Shown here piece by piece: positions 43,601 to 51,105 of a DNA stretch of 64,000 bases. Numbering within the stretch: position 1 is the first letter of the stretch; every line of letters starts with the position of its first letter. The stretch is from Mannheimia varigena (GTDB taxonomy: Bacteria; Pseudomonadota; Gammaproteobacteria; Enterobacterales; Pasteurellaceae). The notes beneath the pieces are model-generated. The model was not told the origin of the DNA. It worked only from the letters and a program-made list of their open reading frames with translations, and did not search any database. The translations under genes and the position numbers were made by a program. The stretch is taken from NCBI RefSeq assembly GCF_013377235.1, contig NZ_CP016226.1:1116001-1180000 (forward strand), in the 5' to 3' direction.

Positions 43601-46600
43601 ACGATTGCTTCTGGTTTAATTGTTACACCATCTTTACCATCAGCACCTTTAACACCGATTGAACCATCTTTACCTGGGGTACCATCTTTACCTGGTTTAC
43701 CGCCAACAGAGATGTTATCTGCTAAGCCAAAGTCGATTGTATTGTTCGTTACGGTTGTAACAACATTAGTATCGGTTGAAGTGTACTTAACCGTTTCACC
43801 TAACTTAACATTATCTTCTTTCGCACCAGCATCTAAACCAGAGTTATCGGCTGTAATGTTAAAGCCAGTTTTAACTAACTTATCAGCTACCGCATAAAGT
43901 TGTGAACCGTTGATCGCGTCTGTTGAATCAGAAGTGATTCGACCTGCTGCTACATTTTGAATTTGGCGTTCTTTACCTGCGGAGCCTACTGATACCACAT
44001 AGTTTGTGTTTTCATTAGCTCCCGCAAAACCAGTGTAAGTAATACCACCTACAGTTGCGTTACTTGTTGGCGTTGCTGCAGTTACAGTTGATTCGCTACC
44101 TAATGCTACAGAGTTTTCTAAGGTTGCTTGAGCCCCCATACCTACTGCAACAGCGAACTGTTTATCAGCTACCGATTGAGTACCTACAGCTACTGCAGAT
44201 TGTGCGCTTGCAGTTGCATTTGTACCTACAGCTAATGCTGCTTTATCTGTCGCTTTTGATCCTACACCTAAAGCAGTTGCTTTCTCTGATGTTGCATTTG
44301 CATTAGAACCCACAGCTGTTGCCTCACCAGCACTTGCTGTTGTTTCACGACCAATCGCTGTTGCACCATTTGCAGTTGCATTTGCTTGAGAACCTACCGC
44401 TGTTGCTTGGGTACCTGCCGCTTTTGAGTTTACACCTAATGCTGCCGCAGCATTACCATTAGCATTTGAGTTTGTACCAAGTGCAATTGCCCCTTGATCT
44501 GCAGAAGTTGCATTAGGGCCAATTGCAATAGAGTTAATGCCTTTTGCACCATCATTTAATCTGTTTTCTTGAACAGTTGAATTTACAGAGAAGTATTCAA
44601 TTTGTGTAGGTAATGCAGAAGCATTTACAGCTACTTTATAAATAGTTGTAATTACACCATCAATAGTTTTAGTTTCTGTAGCATTTACAGTGATTGTATT
44701 ATCAGCTGCTTCAACTTTGGCAGAATGATCTTTAGTAAATTTAGTGACAGCTTCATCACTTAATTTAAAGTCAATCTTGTTATTACTTACAGTAGTAACA
44801 ATATCAGCATTACCAGCATAGGTAACCGTTTCACCTAACCTAACATGATCATCACCGCCATTATCAGCTGAAATCTTAAAGCCTTTCTCTGTTGTTTCAT
44901 TTACAGCTGTGTTTACCGTATTAGTTAGGTCAATATTAACTGTACCACCATCATTACGAGTTAAAGTTGCAGTTTTACCATCTGTAGAGGTTTCTGCTTT
45001 ATTAACAAAGTTATTTTTAATGCCTGTTACAGTAACAGATGAACCATCATTTTTGGTTAACGTTGTTGTTGCATCACCATTATCTGCATAAACTGCTGAA
45101 CCACCTGTTACATGAGTATTTGTATCAACTGCATCTTTATTAACAGTTACCTTACCGTCATCACCAATCTTAATTGTGTCGTCATCAACATTTACATCGA
45201 AGGTAATGTTACTATTATCATTACGAGCAATTGTGCCCTTACCATTTACAAAACCAACATCTTTGTTGTCTTTGTTAATTGTTTCAACAGTTTGACCATT
45301 TACTGAAGTAGTAAACTCTTGAATCGCAGTTTCAGCCTTCGCTAAAGCATCCGTTGCTTTCTTAGTTAAGCCAACTTTGTAATCTGTTACATTATCTTGG
45401 TTTTTCTCACCCGTAGTAACAGTTAAGAAATCTTTAGAAGCTTCATCTGCACTTGCAGTTGTACCATCAGCATTAATTGTATAAGTTGTTACACCTGTTG
45501 TATCTTTATTTGCAGTGACAGATGCAACATTTGTACCTTTTTCTACTTTAGTTTGCACAGCTTTTAACTGGCGGAGATTTACTGCATCTGTGTCATTCTG
45601 GCCATCTGCTACGTTAGTAATTACTTTGTTACCAGCATTAATACCTATTGTTGTAATACTCGGTCCACCATTATTAATAGTTAAACCATTTTGATTAATA
45701 ACTGTATCACCAATTGTTACAGAACCATCATTACCCAGGTTCAAAGTGTTATTCAACGTTACATGATAGTTCTTACCACCCGTATTATTATTTTTATCTT
45801 GTTGAACTGCTAAGTTGTCACCTACAGTTACGCTTTCCTCTTTTGCAATTTGATCTTTAGTTGTTTGACTTAAATCAACATTGATTTTATTTCCATCAAC
45901 TCTTGTTTCAATAGCATTATTACCAATAATATCAAAACGCTTATTGTCTTTATTGACTGTAATACCTGCTGCTTGACCATTTTTATCCGCACCTACCGTG
46001 AAATCAGATAATGCATTGTCAATCTGAGTTTTAGTTATCTCAGATAAATCAACCGTATAATCCATAATATCTGGATTAGTTGTATTAGCTGCCCCGTTTA
46101 CATTAATTCTATTAGAACCAGCTTTCACAGTTGCAGAAGTATCTTTTGTGAACTCATTAATTGCCTTATCACTTAAGCTTACTTTGTAAGTGCGATTTTC
46201 ATCTTCTGGAGATGGAATTTTTTCAACTTTTACATAATCTTTACCATCATCAACTACACCAGTAACAGTATCATTATCTTTAGTGAAATCACGAATCGCA
46301 TCGTCTGTTAAACCTACTGCATAATTTGTCGTATTGGTATTAGAATCAAATTTACTATCTACTTTTATATAATTTTTACTAGTTGAAGTAGTAGCTGCAC
46401 TTACAGTTGTGTTATATGCATTTACTGTATAAATATCTTGCCCATTATCGCCTTTTGATGAGGCTACATGGATATTACTACCAGGTTTAACTTCCGTTTT
46501 CGCAGCTTTAATCGCTTCTTCAATTGTATTTTTACCTGTTCCACCAATATTAGTGTAGGTAATAGTACCATTAGGATTTAATTGCGAATTACCACCAAAG

Positions 46601-48429
46601 GTTGAATTTACTGAACTTGCGATATTGTTCATCACATTGTTAGTAGCATAAAGCTGTGAGCCATTGATAGCATCTGTTGAATCAGAAGCAATTTTACCCG
46701 GTGCAACAAACTTGATTTGACGCTCGTTGTCAGCAGAACCTACACTCACATAGTCGCCTGCCGCAACATCTTCATCACCAGCAAAACCGCTATATGTTAA
46801 GCTACCAACAGTTGCAGAATCAATTCTAGCAGCTGTCGCAATAGTAGAGCTGTTACCTAAAATCACGGAACCATCTGTTGTAGCCTGCACATTTGAACCT
46901 AATACGAAAGTATTTTGACCACTTACTGTATTGCTTTGACCAAATGCACCAGAATTGTTACCGCTTACTGTAGTTTGTGTACCTACGGCTAATGCGTTTT
47001 GACCGCTTGCTGTTGCTTTATAAGCGATTGCTGTACCGTATTGACCAGAAACAGATGTATTGAAACCAACAGTAGTACCACCAGTACCTGTCGCTGTAAC
47101 TGTTGAGTTCGTACCAATTGCAGTTGCGTTGTCGCTATATACGCTTGAATTAAAGCCGATTGTTGATGAGCCCACTCCTTTTGATTTAGCAGATTCACCA
47201 ATAGCTGTACCACCTTTCTTAGTGGTAACTGCATTTGCACCAATAGTAGTTACGTTAGCTTCTGTTGAGCTTGAGTTCCAACCGATACTGATTGCATTTT
47301 CACCCTCTGTTTTAGATACGTTACCAAATGCTATTGCCCCTGTACCATTTGCGACAGAGTTCACACCAAATGAAATAGAACCATTACCGGTTGCACTTGC
47401 ATTAGTACTAAATGCAACAGAATCTTTTGAGTTTGCATTGGTATCTGTACCTAAAGCAAATGCGTTTTCTGCAGATTTAGCCGTATCCGCTACAACAAAA
47501 GTATTAACATCTGTTGGCAAATCCGTTCTTGTTTCAGTTTTGAATCCCCCTGCATTAGCATTTGTACCAATTGCAAAAGCATTATTACCATTAGTTTTTG
47601 CTTTAGTACCGATAGAAAAAGCATCATTACCGTAAGAATAGGTATTATTCTGACCATCATAAATACTTCGTCTTGCTTCACCAGTAGTTTGATCTAGAGT
47701 CTGAGGTATGCCTGAACCAATCGCAAAAGAACGTTCCCCTAATGCAGTTGCCGAAGCACCAATTGCAAAACTTGCTGTAGCATTTGCCCAAGAAGAAGAA
47801 CCAATTGCTGCTGCATAATCAGCCTTTGCTGCAGACTGACGCATTGCTGCAAACGAGTTAAATCCAGATGCATAAGAAGATGTACCTAATGCTACTGCAC
47901 CAATGTCTGTCGCTTTAGATAAACCACCAATTGCAATAGACAAACCACCTATTGATTGCGAATGGTCACCGATAGCAATACCATTATTGTAATCAGAAGT
48001 AGCTTGACGACTTCTAATAGTCGTATTATTACCAATAGCAATACCTTCCATATATAGCGTTCCACTATATCTGTTTCCTGTACCAGAGGTATCAACAGAT
48101 GTAGAGCTATTATAAGAAAGGCTACCTGGGTTATAATAGTTATAAGCGTATGTATTCCCTATTTTGTCGATATAGGTACCTGTAGGGTCTCCATTACTAT
48201 AATAATTATTACCTGTAATAGATACCACAGCCTCTGCCGGCATTGCTGAAATCATTAATAATGCGGTCCCACCCACTAAAATAGAACCTTTTAGTCCCCC
48301 TACTAAAAGACTAATGCTACCACGCTCATCAGTTGAAGATGCCGCCTTACCTTGCGATTTAGCAAGTTCAGACACAACTTCCATTTTTTGCGTCGTTCGG
48401 TTAAAAATAACCTTAAATATTTTATTCAT
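37654..48429 (-). CDS. Giant trimeric autotransporter adhesin with collagen-like modules
   Basis: A 3,591-residue surface protein of the YadA/Hia type (type Vc secretion). Residues 1-68 are an extended signal peptide (MNKIFKVIFNRTTQKMEVV, hydrophobic core, AEA). Head 1, about 123-533, is made of left-handed parallel beta-roll repeats (AIGxxAxAxG pattern) closed by a DAINGSQLYA neck. A second neck follows near 930, and head 2 is at about 1280-1457 with its own neck. Residues 1573-3250 hold six modules, each with interrupted Gly-X-Y triplets (GKDG rich), then a TRI-Y segment, VATLNDGL and an NxLA(K/N)-type beta segment. The last about 75 residues are the YadA membrane anchor ending in Tyr-Gln-Trp. 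It should trimerise and bind host surfaces; the ligand is unknown. It is intact, with no frameshift. Confidence 0.95.
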   Translation of the reverse strand: MNKIFKVIFNRTTQKMEVVSELAKSQGKAASSTDERGSISLLVGGLKGSILVGGTALLMISAMPAEAVVSITGNNYYSNGDPTGTYIDKIGNTYAYNYYNPGSLSYNSSTSVDTSGTGNRYSGTLYMEGIAIGNNTTIRSRQATSDYNNGIAIGDHSQSIGGLSIAIGGLSKATDIGAVALGTSSYASGFNSFAAMRQSAAKADYAAAIGSSSWANATASFAIGASATALGERSFAIGSGIPQTLDQTTGEARRSIYDGQNNTYSYGNDAFSIGTKAKTNGNNAFAIGTNANAGGFKTETRTDLPTDVNTFVVADTAKSAENAFALGTDTNANSKDSVAFSTNASATGNGSISFGVNSVANGTGAIAFGNVSKTEGENAISIGWNSSSTEANVTTIGANAVTTKKGGTAIGESAKSKGVGSSTIGFNSSVYSDNATAIGTNSTVTATGTGGTTVGFNTSVSGQYGTAIAYKATASGQNALAVGTQTTVSGNNSGAFGQSNTVSGQNTFVLGSNVQATTDGSVILGNSSTIATAARIDSATVGSLTYSGFAGDEDVAAGDYVSVGSADNERQIKFVAPGKIASDSTDAINGSQLYATNNVMNNIASSVNSTFGGNSQLNPNGTITYTNIGGTGKNTIEEAIKAAKTEVKPGSNIHVASSKGDNGQDIYTVNAYNTTVSAATTSTSKNYIKVDSKFDSNTNTTNYAVGLTDDAIRDFTKDNDTVTGVVDDGKDYVKVEKIPSPEDENRTYKVSLSDKAINEFTKDTSATVKAGSNRINVNGAANTTNPDIMDYTVDLSEITKTQIDNALSDFTVGADKNGQAAGITVNKDNKRFDIIGNNAIETRVDGNKINVDLSQTTKDQIAKEESVTVGDNLAVQQDKNNNTGGKNYHVTLNNTLNLGNDGSVTIGDTVINQNGLTINNGGPSITTIGINAGNKVITNVADGQNDTDAVNLRQLKAVQTKVEKGTNVASVTANKDTTGVTTYTINADGTTASADEASKDFLTVTTGEKNQDNVTDYKVGLTKKATDALAKAETAIQEFTTSVNGQTVETINKDNKDVGFVNGKGTIARNDNSNITFDVNVDDDTIKIGDDGKVTVNKDAVDTNTHVTGGSAVYADNGDATTTLTKNDGSSVTVTGIKNNFVNKAETSTDGKTATLTRNDGGTVNIDLTNTVNTAVNETTEKGFKISADNGGDDHVRLGETVTYAGNADIVTTVSNNKIDFKLSDEAVTKFTKDHSAKVEAADNTITVNATETKTIDGVITTIYKVAVNASALPTQIEYFSVNSTVQENRLNDGAKGINSIAIGPNATSADQGAIALGTNSNANGNAAAALGVNSKAAGTQATAVGSQANATANGATAIGRETTASAGEATAVGSNANATSEKATALGVGSKATDKAALAVGTNATASAQSAVAVGTQSVADKQFAVAVGMGAQATLENSVALGSESTVTAATPTSNATVGGITYTGFAGANENTNYVVSVGSAGKERQIQNVAAGRITSDSTDAINGSQLYAVADKLVKTGFNITADNSGLDAGAKEDNVKLGETVKYTSTDTNVVTTVTNNTIDFGLADNISVGGKPGKDGTPGKDGSIGVKGADGKDGVTIKPEAIVFHGVDGVNGKDGADGKDGAASIKVEKGAKGLDGNDGKDGESKTRIVYEKPNGEKEEVATLNDGLKFGANNGTVHNAKLNTQVDVKGAEGNTDWTKFDAGQNVMTQIVDNTITVALAKDLTGLNSATFGTEGDSTVINKDGVTIAKKDPNKSNVTLTEDGLSNGGNQITNVDSGLKGKDGQPVKLTEAAGDVLNNAVNVGDLKNTVTEVTTDAFGLKDENNQEFKQNLGTTAKIIGDGNVKTNVVEKDGGHALEVSLANNITVGKDGEPGKVGIAGKDGKDAIALDGKDGAITVGRPGKDGIDGDDGIDGTIGVNGKDGSAVVLNGKDGSIGLNGTNGKDGLTIKGTEGKPGLVGKDGLPGKDGVTRIQYQPTDGNGDPIGEPEQVATLNDGLHFKGDDATLVSKKLNETLEIIGGADKDKLTANNIGVNSKDGKLSVQLAKDLKDLNSATFKPQDGENGQEGEGPTTVVNNNGVTITPKDGTDGKAVKLTEDGLDNGGNQIVNVKSGIDGVNGQDGQPVKSVNDLTEEQLKEVGTNAANINDVRNATDDLVKTGFKITADNSKLADDAKEDTVELGQTVEYRSESGNIVTTVHDNKIDFDLANNLNVGGKDGKAGSIGVKGQDGKDGVSIKGDNGQDGTPGEATITVGRNGKDGENGQNGDNGIDGKVGVNGKDGSAVVLNGKDGSIGLNGKDGKDGLTFKSADGAQGVDGINGKDGLPGENGKTRIVYQPTDKDGNPIKDDEGNPITEEVATLNDGLIFAGNNDKLNRHKLNSVVNIVGEVAQGINDKLSSENFKSAAGNINVVANEKDQLEIQLNRELKDLTSAKFVEYKPGENGGKDVVDNTKPSTEITNNGITITPAEPADGNSEPKDPVKLTQDGLDNGNNQIVNVKSGIDGLAGKDGINGKDGKPITSVNDLTDDQLKEVGTNAANINDVVNASNDIIEKGFSIAADNGETDHVKLGETVKYTSKDKNIITTVSDNVIDFTLNNDLTIGGPGKDGQPGKDGSIGVKGADGTAGVTLNGKDGSIGLTGPKGADGKDGASATISVKDGAKGLDGNDGKDGESKTRIVYEKPDGTTEEVATLNDGLRFIGDDGKVIDKKLNETLQISGGDTDLDDLSDDNIGVVNKDGKLVVKLAKNIDLTDEGSITIGDTFIDTNVVGVGDSALTGDSLTVGGDNAITVDGNKGTIGGLTNKTFDPNNFTSGQAATEDQLKQVYDVANSGWDIAANGKNSTNVGPKGKVSFNNEDGNIIITKETTDNNVTFALNNDLTIGGPGKNGQPGKDGAIGVKGADGKTGVALNGKDGTIGINGKDGSNGTMTFEQGKPGVDGKDGETKTRIVYETKDKDGNPVKEEVATLNDGLKFVGDDGKVITKKLNETLSITGGEKDATKLSDANNIGVVNNNGTLTVKLAKDIDLTKDGSVTIGDTTVNNDGLTIKDGPSVTKNGINAGDKKITNVKDGELSSTSKDAVNGSQLYQVQQVANAGWNLTANGKDKGNVKPGATVDLNNKDGNIVITKEGNNVTFGLNNNLTIGGKDGKDGQIGVAGKDGKDGVTIKGDGTILAGRDGKDGVDGSIGATGKDGASAVLNGKDGSIGLTGPKGADGKPGASANIKVQDGAEGVDGTNGKDGLPGENGKTRIVYETKDKDGKPVTEQVATLNDGLIFSGNNEDVKNRQKLNTEVKVKGEGVDKAASENFKSASGNINVKANGTDTLEVQLAKAIDLTEDGSVTTGNTTVNNNGLTIKDGPSVTKSGIDAKGTKITNVKDGDVTATSKDAVNGSQLYNAVQNLNLGWELTVNGEAESQRINNNGKVNVEGGKNIVVSREGSTVKVATSDNPEFNSVKVGGTTISSTVAKDGVNELNVAGSNNAPTRITNVAEGVKGTDAVNVNQLRSVANHVNNVDKDLRAGIAGALAAGNLYHVTQPGKSMVSAGVSTYRGQGALAVGYSRLSDNGKVGIKFSLNSDTRGHAGAAASVGYQW
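38680..43710 (-). repeat. Six tandem collagen-like modules within the adhesin gene
   Basis: Gly-X-Y rich segments lie at about 43475-43710, 42500-42825, 41440-41800, 40405-40630, 39590-39790 and 38680-39010, with start-to-start spacing of roughly 0.8-1.2 kb. Each is followed by a KTRIVYE-like segment and VATLNDGL. At DNA level, phrases encoding Gly-Lys-Asp-Gly recur dozens of times, so module loss or gain by recombination is plausible. Confidence 0.85.
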
Positions 48430-48458
48430 AATTTAATACCTTTAAGACATAAAAAATA

Positions 48459-48487
48459 GCTTATTTCTGTTAACTTAAGAAATAAGC
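48459..48487. promoter_or_regulatory. Perfect inverted repeat in the adhesin leader
   Basis: GCTTATTTCT and AGAAATAAGC (10 bases, nine-base loop) lie about 30 bases upstream of the adhesin ATG. In the message the hairpin is followed by TATTTTTTATG, so it resembles a terminator inside the leader. It could equally be an operator. The ribosome binding sequence AAAGG lies between it and the start. Confidence 0.55.
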
Positions 48488-48860
48488 CAATTTTGTAAAT
48501 AATTCGGAAATCACACACAACACTTCGAATAAACGCTTTAACAACCGCTTATTTCATAAGAGGACTGACCTCCTAATTATGCTAAATTTTTTACTTTATA
48601 ATCTCAAGAAGCTTTTAATAACTTTACAAATCTCCTCTAGCAAGAAAGAAAAAAACAAAAAACTCTTTATATATCAATAAGTAAGAAATCTATTTCTTGT
48701 ATTTTAAAAAATAGTAATTTGATAGACATTATTAACAAAGAAAATATTTGAAATAACAAGAAGTTAACAAATAAATAACAAACAGGTAGTAACAAACTTA
48801 TACGTAATAGGTAATTTAATTTTTACTCAATTCATAAAATATAGGTCTGCAATTTGATCT
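48488..48860. other. AT-rich intergenic region upstream of the adhesin
   Basis: No ORF is supportable here. On the adhesin strand an AGGAGG is followed by ATG AAA TAA (about 48550-48575), a possible two-codon minigene that I do not regard as established, and a USS-like AAGCGGTTGTT lies next to it. I see no simple-sequence tract that would suggest phase variation. The promoter probably lies in this stretch but was not assigned. Confidence 0.5.
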
Positions 48861-48996
48861 ACACCTCAAAAGTTGGGGTTAAAAAGAGAATGTAAGTAGA
48901 AAAATCCCGTTCGTATTCAAATAAAATTAAAAGGACTAAGCTCTGCGGAATACAGAACTTAGTCCTTGAATTAAATTAACCTAACTTTTCTGGGGC
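48861..48996. mobile_element. MITE-like or insertion-sequence remnant
   Basis: ACCTCAAAAGTTGGGGTTAA (from 48863) and, inverted, TTAACCTAACTTTTCTGGGG (to 48995) are similar imperfect terminal repeats about 135 bases apart. Between them a 15-base hairpin (48931-48945 with 48953-48967, one G-T pair) is present. The ends resemble IS3-type termini (CCTCAAAAGTT), but there is no coding capacity. The repeats are seen; the mobile-element origin is inferred. Confidence 0.4.
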
Positions 48997-49106
48997 ATTC
49001 TATTTTTTATAACCATATATATTACAAATGAGCTGGATATGAATCTTCTTACTAATATTTCAATAAGCGGTTATTTTTCTAGTGCTATTTGCAAATTTCA
49101 TCAAGA

Positions 49107-49120
49107 TTGATTTCAATCAA
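49107..49120. promoter_or_regulatory. FNR box upstream of the cytochrome c peroxidase
   Basis: TTGATTTCAATCAA is a perfect match to the FNR consensus TTGAT-N4-ATCAA. It is centred about 86 bases before the start codon, which leaves room for class II activation at -41.5. A small CCCTC/GAGGG hairpin follows at 49121-49140. Confidence 0.8.
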
Positions 49121-49198
49121 CCCTCTACCAACTTCGAGGGAAGATTTATTTTCTATCACATTTTAAAATACCAATATGTACATTGATGGAACAATCTT

Positions 49199-50353
49199 AT
49201 GCTAAAACCCTTCGCTCTTGTTTTCGGGTTACTGTTGATAGCTCAAACCAGTTTTTCTCTTGAGAAAGAACCTCGTACAATGCCGACCCGAGGTATGGAT
49301 AAAGCTCTACTTGGGCAAATTCTGTTTTTCGATAAAATGCTTTCTCACGGCGGTGGTTTAAATTGCGCTAGCTGCCATAACCCAGATAAAGCCTTTATTG
49401 ATGACAGGATCACTCCAGCCAATGGAGTGGTTTCTCAAGGTGACACCCCTAACAAATATGGCAAACGAAATTCCCCAACCATGCTTTACGCTAAATATGC
49501 CCCTGATTTCCATTTTGATGAAAAAAACCAAGAATATGTTGGTGGACAATTTTGGGATGGGCGAGCAAAAAACCTTACCGAACAAGCTGGAATGCCACCA
49601 CTAGACCCAAATGAAATGGCAATGCCAAGCAAATTAGAAGTGGCAAAGCGATTGTATAGCCTGCCGATGTATCAGCAATTTTTTACCCAATTTTACGGCG
49701 AGGCGGTTTGGGATAGTTATGAAGGTGTGTATGCCGCAATGGAAGATGCGATCGCCACCTTCCAAACAAAGAAAAAACTGCTTGCACCTTTTGATTCAAA
49801 ATATGATTTATTTCTGAATAAAAAAGTACAATTAAACGAATTAGAAGAAAAAGGTAGAATACTGTTTTTCGATAAAAGCCAGACAAATTGCAGCAGTTGT
49901 CATCAACTTCAAAACCATTCTATGCATAAAGAAGAAACTTTTAGTAATTATCGCTATTATAATTTGGGTGTACCAAGTAATCCAAAATTAATAGAAGTAA
50001 ATGGATTTACTGAGGATTTTATAGATTTAGGCTTATATGAAAACCCTAATGTAAACAGAGATGAAAACCAAAAAGGAAAATTTAAAACGCCTACTTTGCG
50101 TAATGTGGAGATGACTGCACCTTATATGCATAATGGTGTATTTAAAGAGTTGAAAACAGTTCTGTTATTTTTAGATAGTTATAATAATCCCGCACGTATA
50201 ATTAACCCTGAAACAGGTAAACCTTGGCAAAAACCGGAATTTGCTCCCACCATTGCACATAATAAATTAAAAGCTAAACCATTAAGTGATGAAGATATTT
50301 TAGCATTAGAGGCATTTTTAAAAACATTAACGGACAATAGATATCAACAATAG
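49199..50353 (+). CDS. Diheme cytochrome c peroxidase (CcpA/MauG family)
   Basis: A periplasmic enzyme that reduces H2O2 with electrons from c-type cytochromes or quinol. The 384-residue precursor has a signal peptide of about 20 residues (FALVFGLLLIAQTSFS) and two heme c motifs, CASCH near residue 57 and CSSCH near 230. The APYMHNGVF segment near 305 carries the distal methionine region. The perfect FNR box upstream predicts expression at low oxygen, as for E. coli ccp. It is separated from the adhesin gene by about 770 bases of non-coding DNA. Confidence 0.92.
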   Translation: MLKPFALVFGLLLIAQTSFSLEKEPRTMPTRGMDKALLGQILFFDKMLSHGGGLNCASCHNPDKAFIDDRITPANGVVSQGDTPNKYGKRNSPTMLYAKYAPDFHFDEKNQEYVGGQFWDGRAKNLTEQAGMPPLDPNEMAMPSKLEVAKRLYSLPMYQQFFTQFYGEAVWDSYEGVYAAMEDAIATFQTKKKLLAPFDSKYDLFLNKKVQLNELEEKGRILFFDKSQTNCSSCHQLQNHSMHKEETFSNYRYYNLGVPSNPKLIEVNGFTEDFIDLGLYENPNVNRDENQKGKFKTPTLRNVEMTAPYMHNGVFKELKTVLLFLDSYNNPARIINPETGKPWQKPEFAPTIAHNKLKAKPLSDEDILALEAFLKTLTDNRYQQ

Positions 50354-50469
50354 GTATCAAAAGTAGAAAAACAAGGGAATTTGTTTTATTGGTATTTTGC
50401 AAGCGGTTATTTTTCTGATGAAATTTGCAATTTCACTTACTATGAACAGGGCAAGCTTTCTGCCCTGCT

Positions 50470-51105
50470 CTATAAGCTTTCACATGTAGACTGCTTCATG
50501 TAATACGCAGAGCCTCTAATTAACATTCTAAGTTGCATAATAACTCTTTGTTTGAGCAACTCTCGTTCTTGATTGTTCATATCTAATGCATGTGAACCCG
50601 CGGTAAAAACAAGAGTGACCAGACCTTCCGCTTGGATATAAGCAATTTTGCGGTTGCATGGTTCATCATTACTCATAATGTAGTCAGTTAACTCTGCAAC
50701 GAAATGCTGAATTTCTCTTGAGGCTGCTGTTCTGAACGCCAATGACGTACCTGAGCTTTCACGTAGTAGCAGCCGAAATACGTTAGGGCGATCTGTAATC
50801 AGTTCAAAGAAGGTTTCAACTGAAACAACAACAACACTTCCGCCATTAGCAATACGTTTACGCGCTTGTCGCATAAGCTGACGAAGTAGCAGGCCAGATT
50901 CATCAACCATTGCTAAGCCTAATTCATCCATATCTTTGAAATGTCGGTAAAAAGAGGTTGGTGCAACACCCGCCTCCCTGGCAACCTCTCTTAAACTTAA
51001 ATTAGAAAAGCTTTTTTCGGGGCTGAGCTGGTTAAATGCTGCTTCCACTAACGCTCGGCGTGTTTTTTCTTTTTGAATGGCACGAACACTTACGCCATTA
51101 GCCAT
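50470..51105 (-). CDS. fabR: Unsaturated fatty acid regulator FabR (TetR family)
   Basis: FabR represses fabA/fabB in response to the ratio of saturated to unsaturated acyl chains. The 211-residue protein has a TetR helix-turn-helix (LREVAREAGVAPTSFYRHF near residues 38-56) and a ligand domain with RESSGTSLAFRTA near 119. Its start overlaps the oxyR stop by eight bases, which couples the two. This oxyR-fabR order is conserved in related bacteria. Confidence 0.93.
   Translation of the reverse strand: MANGVSVRAIQKEKTRRALVEAAFNQLSPEKSFSNLSLREVAREAGVAPTSFYRHFKDMDELGLAMVDESGLLLRQLMRQARKRIANGGSVVVVSVETFFELITDRPNVFRLLLRESSGTSLAFRTAASREIQHFVAELTDYIMSNDEPCNRKIAYIQAEGLVTLVFTAGSHALDMNNQERELLKQRVIMQLRMLIRGSAYYMKQSTCESL

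Noticed and set aside
38680..43710. Regular short repeats resembling a CRISPR array
   Set aside because: The repeats are in frame, encode Gly-Lys-Asp triplets, have no constant repeat/spacer lengths, and no cas genes are nearby.
37654..48429. Several open frames of 60-190 codons on the strand opposite the adhesin gene
   Set aside because: They are low-complexity mirror images of the repetitive adhesin codons, with no ribosome binding sites or family motifs.
48488..48860. Search for a simple-sequence tract giving phase variation of the adhesin
   Set aside because: Only ordinary AT-rich sequence is present, with no homopolymer or short tandem repeat of convincing length.
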